From NCBI GenBank assembly GCA_015680685.1, contig MNCI01003767.1, forward strand, positions 154,977 through 218,976: DNA of 64,000 nucleotides. Direction: 5' to 3'. Made by a program: the position numbers and the translations under genes. Positions 58,761 through 64,000 of this stretch are shown here, piece by piece. The stretch comes from Gnetum montanum (Eukaryota > Streptophyta > Gnetopsida > Gnetales > Gnetaceae). Below the pieces are notes generated by a model. That model saw only the letters and a list, made by a program, of their open reading frames with translations, made no database searches and was not told the DNA's origin. Position 1 is the first letter of the stretch, and every line of letters begins with the position of its first letter.

Positions 58761-59129
58761 AATTCAAAACAAAGAACATGTAATTGGGTTTTAAATAAGG
58801 TTAGACACTTAGCATAGATGAATGAATGTGAGGAAAACAAGGGATAAATGTACAATGGACGTTAGTTAGGTAAGAAGCAGTGGAGCTATCTTGCTACATG
58901 AGTAACAATCATCCTTGCAATTGCTTCCTAACCCATTGTGGGTTTGGCGACACGTAAGTCTGGGAGGCTTTATTACGGTATTCTTCTACATCGTCATTTA
59001 CTGCTTGGAAAGGCAAATCGGCCCACACAGTTCATTTTCTGAGCCAGCATTTTGGGCCAGCTCTTTTTTCAAATACTTAGTGTCGGTAGAAATAGGTGCC
59101 TCATTTTTAGAGGTTATGACTTCCGATCC

Positions 59130-59762
59130 CTACTCTATGTCTATGTTATTTATTTCCTGGGTTGTCACCTTGTCACCGTGGATCACCACCTTCCTGCCTA
59201 CGTAAGGTAGATGGATTTCCTGATGTATGGGTGAAGAGACGACCCTGAGTTGGGCTAACCATAACCTCCCCAAGATCAGGTTAAACCTAGGCATCTCTTC
59301 TACCATGATACACATCACACTTGTGGGGAACTGGTCCCTTGCCACAAAGTTAATGTGGACAGTATCGTTCACCACTACCTGTGTCCCATTGAATGACTTC
59401 AAACATGATGTTGTTGTGGGTTTGATCTGGTCTATCAAACCTAGTTTTTCCACTATGGGGAATGGGATGACGTTCATGGTAGCCTCGTCATCAATGTGTA
59501 CTCTTCAGACCTTATGTTGGCCAACCTGAATTGTGATGAAGAGAGGTGTTGTCGTCACTTGACCAGGGTCTTTCCTAATGGACTCATCATAGAATGTCAA
59601 TTGGAACAGTGATGGTTCTTCAAGCGTAGCAGGGAGCATAACCACATGGATTTCCTTCTCCTCTACTGGCATGTTCTCGTCAACTGGTATGGACACCAAC
59701 ATGTGGACCAAAGCCTTGCGGTGTGTGGTGGAAGTCATTATCAGGTCGTACAGACTCAACAT
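59130..59762 (-). pseudogene. aspartic protease region of the old Tat element
   Basis: The minus-strand parts 59762-59505 (LSLYDLIMTS, PVDENMPVEEKEIHVVMLP) and 59477-59130 (MNVIPFPIVEKLGLIDQIKP, FNLILGRLWLAQLRVVSSP) match the young copy. The active-site triplet reads D-D-E instead of D-D-G, so catalysis is lost. A stop and frame break lie near 59505. Confidence 0.88.
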
Positions 59763-59799
59763 TATGTTCTTTTGTTTTAGAGCCTGGTTTACTTGAGTA

Positions 59800-62700
59800 A
59801 GAGTGCTTAGGAGATCTTGCCCACCTTCCTATTTTTTACTGCCCTTCTCTTCTTCCATTTGTCCTAGAAGATGAATTTCCCGAGGAGGAGCAGTTTCGGG
59901 TTTGGGGTTGGATCCTTTTGGGTGAGGTGGTGATGACTGTGCACGTGTAGCGGCATTAACTTTTGGTGACGAGGCAGGCGTAGATGTAGAAGACAAGGGA
60001 GTAGGCTTGGAAGGATCTGGGGTGGTACATTCCATAGCCATTTCACCTACCAAGTGCTCTTCCCGTTTCCTAGAACAAGAAGGCTGTGTGGCCGTCTTAT
60101 GCTGGTTTCATGGGGCAGGGGTAGTTGAGTGGTTTGGATCCTTAATGATGAATGGTGTTTGTGGTGTTAGTGTGGGTGATGGTGCAGTTTTGACTGTAGA
60201 AGGTGTAGGGACAAATATTTGAGGAGGAACCTTTAGGAAAAATGGTTACTACAACATCTTTTTGGCCATTTTTATTGTTGTTACACTACGTGGAGGTATA
60301 CAAACTACAAATGGCTGTTGTGATAGCTCCAAATTACCGTCTATGCCAATGGTGTTGATGATGTACCCAGGATCGTTAGTGTTGAGGGGGTCCTTGTAAA
60401 CATACATGGATTGATTCTCAGGGTGGACAAGGTTACTTTCATCCAACACCAATTTTCACTGATCAATCATCCATTGAATGTCATCTTTTAGGGCCAGACG
60501 TTAATCCGTGTTATGGTAGTCACAGAACCTCTCCAGAGTAAAATTCTTAGGGACTGGTGGCTCATTGGGCATAGCCAAAGAAGGGTTCCTAAGGAGCTCA
60601 TAGTACTGTTGATGCCTTTTGGTTGTCTCCTTCGACATCTGCTTGTGTTGAATGTACCTTGCCCCTAGCAATTGCTTCAGAAGTTCTAAAGACTTGACTA
60701 GTAGTGGGGTGTACTTAGAGTGATCTTTACACTCGAAGCTGGGCTTAGGTGGGGTGGGTGCTTCGGGTGTCGATGTTAAGGGTTGAGTGGTATTGGCTGG
60801 GTCAGGCGTGGGGTTAGTCTGTGTTGCGCCAACTTTTTTATTATTGTTGTTTTTGGGTTGGGCCTCGTGGTCGTTGCAGATTTTCCCTTCTCTTTATCCT
60901 TCTTGATATATGTGTTTTTATATACAACATAGGCTGGATCTTTACTTGCCTTGACCACATCTTGAATGCTCTTGGTCTGGGCAAAAGCTTGACTAAGAGT
61001 TCATGGAGCTAGGTAGTACATTTTGGACTTAATAAAGTCATTTACTACACCCTTAAAGATGGCCAGCAGATGGGCCTCTACGATAGGCTCACAAATCTCA
61101 TTCAAGGTAGCGCTCCACTGCTGTATAAATTTTTGGATTGATTCTAGTGGATCTTGCTTAACGCTCATTAACTAATCTAGCATAACCTTTGGTCTCAAGT
61201 TATATTTGAAACAAGTTATGAATTGAGTCAGTAGCTCTTCCAAGGTTGAGATAGAAGAGCATGGGAGAATGTGGTACCAGTCTAAAGCTTTTCTTGTCAG
61301 AGACATAGTAAAGATGTGGATGATGGTGTGCAACCATTGTTGCAATAGAAGGGACTCAGATCTAAATGTCACAAGATGCGCATTGGGGTCACACTTCCCA
61401 TTGTATTTTGTAAAGTGGGGGAGTGGCATCCCAGGGGATAATGTGAGCATGGGGATTGCTAGGCTAATGGGATCATCATGGTAGAAATCCATGACTTGTA
61501 CTGTGTCAGAACTGACAGCTTTCAAATGCTTAATTTCTTTAGTAAGGGTCTGGATGAGTTGGAATGCTTGGTCCAGACTCGGGGATGATGTAGATGGTTA
61601 TGGGGTTGTGGGGGTGACCACCATTGGTGGCATGGTAGGGGCAATGACTTGGCTCATAGGCAGTGCCGTTGGCATGGTCCCTACGAAGGGTGCTGTTTGT
61701 GCTGTCCACCACCCAGTGGGTGGTGTTGTTGGAGTAGTGGCCACTGGTGGTACTATAGGGTAGGTCGTTTGCATGATCAGTGGGGCATACCATAGTTCTA
61801 TGCTTGGTTGTACCATTTGCAAGACCTGGTAAATTTGATGGTGAGTGTAGTGCAACATTTGGGAAGGTTGCAGTGCAGGAAGAGAGGTGATTGGGGTCCA
61901 CCATATGGTTGGGGGTGGGCCCACCACTGATGGTGGAACATTTGTAGATGTTAGAATGGAAGCAGAGACTGTATGCAACTGTGATGTAGGTATTGTGTGC
62001 ACGTAAGGTAAGGTAGCTGTGATCGGTGCTTGGTACGATGAAGGGATAGATTGGGGAGCAGATTGTGGTGGGATAGCACCTAAAAATGAGACGGAGGAAT
62101 AGGCATGTTGATATGCTGAGGGCATGGCATGGCTACCCATGGCTGATGAAACTACGATTTGCAATGGGGTGGATATAATCATAAAGGGAGGAGTCGTGAA
62201 GAGCGGGTTCAACTAGAAGGCCAGGGTTGGAGGGATAGTCACAGGGTTAGTTTGACCCCCACCTTCGAACTGGGAATCCAGGTCTTCTTGTCTATCCTAA
62301 AACACCTCATCATAGTGGGACATGGTGTATCATTGCTTCCTAAACCTACTTGTCCATACTAGCTGATCTAAGATCCACTAATACATTTGCGTCAAGGGAA
62401 TGAAAGCACCAGGAGTAGGAACAAATTCCCTACCATTGTGGTAAAGGAACTCAAAGTTACATTTGTCTTCAAGTTCTTGGACATTTAAGGGTAGATTCGC
62501 TAGGACCTTAGCACAAAGGACATTGTAAAGTTTAGTATGTTGTACCAAGCTCTCAGGTGATTGATTTTGGATCCTAAGAGATCGATGTGGCCCTTGCACT
62601 AGGCTAGGTGGTCACTCAGCACCTGTGGTACCCTGAATCGAAAAAGGGACCTCAAGGTTTGAGGTAGCAATAGCTGTGGTTGAGGAAATCATTTTGTGTA
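59800..62700 (-). pseudogene. gag of the old Tat element
   Basis: From about 62690 downward on the minus strand: head with GPHRSLRIQNQSP, a conserved helical part to 62378, a long Pro/Thr/Ser-rich linker (62212-61540), the core DFYHDDPISLAIPML and HFTKYNGKCDPNAHLVTF (61525-61172), then KDPAYVVYKN (near 60930), the zinc-like segment (near 60520), and a C-terminal part to 59800. Stops and frameshifts are frequent. It matches 35363-37870 in order and spacing. Confidence 0.85.
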
Positions 62701-62912
62701 GTTGAAAACGATTTGCGAACAAAGAAAAAGCAGAGGTCAAGAGGCGATCAGAGGCTTTTCATCCTACAGGGCTCTGAAGGAATCATCATTACAACTAGCC
62801 TATACCACATGATGCTTAAACAACCATAAGGGTGTTACATTTACATTGATGACTAATGGGGTACAGAGAGCATGTAGGACTACCCGTAGGACACGAAAAA
62901 GGCACCAAAAGG

Positions 62913-62929
62913 CCCTCCTTCTAGTGCCA
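62913..62929 (-). other. primer binding site of the old Tat element
   Basis: On the minus strand TGGCACTAGAAGGAGGG, eight bases after the LTR end. It differs from the young copy by two transitions. Confidence 0.8.
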
Positions 62930-62937
62930 AAAACTAT

Positions 62938-64000
62938 TGCAACAGAAAACGTTAGTGGCTAGAAACATCGAGAGGTCTTTGGGCGAAATAGTTTAACCAC
63001 GAATTTGTGCAAGGGCCGTGCTAGATAAAATGGAAGCGGGGCACCCTGAATGATCTAGTGGATCAGACAAGGACTTAATTGGTGTAACTTAACCTTACGA
63101 AAATGCTATTTTGTATGCGAAACACATGAGGTAAAATCAATGATAAGTAAATGTAGGAATGAAGGAAATAATGCCAAATAATGATAATAGTAAAGAGATA
63201 ATAGAATAAACTCAGATAAGAAAATGCACCACCTCAAGGTTGTGGGTTTGATTCTTTGCCTTGTTTGAAAAATGTATAACAAGTTATACAATGTCGAAGG
63301 TGCACAAAGAGTTCATGAGTAACCAGATTACTCAAAATGTGCCAACTATGCTCTTGAATGTGAACTTAAAAGCCAACAGAAAAGCCATCTTAAAATGCTT
63401 GCGTAAAAAGGCCAACCCCTTGAGCGTTGTTTACCGGGGTATTTATAGGACCAAGAGCAAGAAAAAAATGAGACCTAGATGCCACGTGTCTTGGACCCCA
63501 TAATATGCAAACATGATGGTACTATGTAGGTGTGTTGTGCTGGTCGCAAGCTTTGCTACGCTGCAACCACATTGTTGAAACTGCACATGCTAGAATCTCG
63601 TGTGCTAATAATGCAAGTAGAAATGGAGTCCTCACCCCAGGGCTACGTCTTCCCTATCCTTATGAATAGGATCAAGTGTAGCAACAAATTTTGGGGGATG
63701 GACTAATGGGTATGCATAAGTGAAATAAAGTTGCTAATCATGGCAAGCTCAGTCATTGCTAACAAGCTATAGAGCTAGCTAAAGATGTCATGATGCCCCT
63801 ATCAACTTTGCATCACTTACGATGTTTAGCACATTGTCGTAGCATAGCTACTTGCTACGCTATGTAGCATAGCACAACGTAGCCACCAGTTCACTTATGT
63901 TGTTTAGCATATTAACGTAGCATAGCTACTTGCTACATTGTGCTACGCTATGTAGTGTAGCACAGTGTAGTCGTCGGTCTGAACAGGAATCTTGCATTGG
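62938..64000 (-). repeat. 5' LTR of the old Tat element (partial, runs off the window)
   Basis: The left edge TGCAACAGAAAACG aligns with TGTGATAGAAAACG at 28490. The alignment continues to the end of the window, including the TATA box (63440-63447, minus strand) and the first GCTACGC palindromes near 63840-63980. About 660 bp of U3 remain outside. Confidence 0.93.

Larger units (their letters stand above)
28490..64000 (-). mobile_element. old Tat-lineage (Ogre-like) LTR retrotransposon, extends beyond window
   Basis: On the minus strand: 5' LTR (from 62938 past 64000), primer site, gag, protease, repeat array, a gene on the opposite strand, repeat array, RT, RNase H, [younger element 33678-50918], second RNase H, integrase, repeat array, polypurine tract, 3' LTR (28490-30212). 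The presence of two RNase H domains, the second of archaeal type, defines the Tat lineage of Ty3/gypsy. The LTRs differ at roughly 10-14% of positions in the parts I compared, more than those of the nested element, as nesting order requires. Without the insert its visible part is about 18.3 kb. Confidence 0.9.

Overview
This window looks like intergenic DNA of a land plant with a large, slowly turning over genome. A gymnosperm is plausible but not proven. Evidence: plant-only Ty3/gypsy lineages (an Athila-like family with a tRNA-Asp-type primer site, and Tat/Ogre-like elements with two RNase H domains), a decayed plant LRR receptor gene, and LTR pairs that have diverged by about 6% to 12% by eye but are still recognisable. 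I see no intact host gene, no tRNA or rRNA gene and no CRISPR array. Two assembly gaps are present (13076-13238 and 34783-34935).

Layout. 1-5265: non-coding sequence ending in a polypurine tract and an LTR-like block (4684-5265). 5266-8440: unassigned AT-rich DNA. 8440-8542 and 15586-15860: two halves of one decayed integrase C-terminus (minus strand), split by a non-autonomous Athila-like element (8543-15585, minus strand, gag and protease only, 5-bp target duplication ATGAT). 15861-20840: a much older member of the same family (plus strand), cut off inside reverse transcriptase and joined to an LRR-receptor pseudogene (20843-22417, minus). 22600-23945: a 242-bp tandem array. 23950-26300: a decayed Tat-type gag (minus). 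26300-28489: AT-rich DNA.

28490 to beyond 64000: one old Tat-lineage element on the minus strand, interrupted between its two RNase H domains by a younger 17.2-kb sister element on the plus strand (33678-50918, target duplication GATAG). Both copies have the same order: LTR, primer site, gag, protease, repeat array, an antisense gene, a second repeat site, RT-RNaseH-second RNaseH-integrase, a 3' repeat array, polypurine tract, LTR.

The main discovery is that antisense gene (39822-43937 minus in the young copy, 53549-58232 plus in the old copy). It has about eight exons, most with GT..AG junctions at the same aligned positions in both copies, a TATA-like box about 140-160 bp before its ATG, and it lies between protease and RT, where Ogre-type elements carry a sense-strand intron. 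Its product combines a region resembling the C-terminal half of NLI/FCP1-type HAD phosphatases, a region weakly like the plant mobile domain, a basic nuclear-signal-like run, a coiled coil and an acidic tail. Around it and after pol, the elements carry arrays of one short motif, a 4-bp stem with a 6-nt loop followed by TTAAACTAG. Its stem bases covary between arrays, whose periods differ (about 37, 50, 53 and 68 bp).
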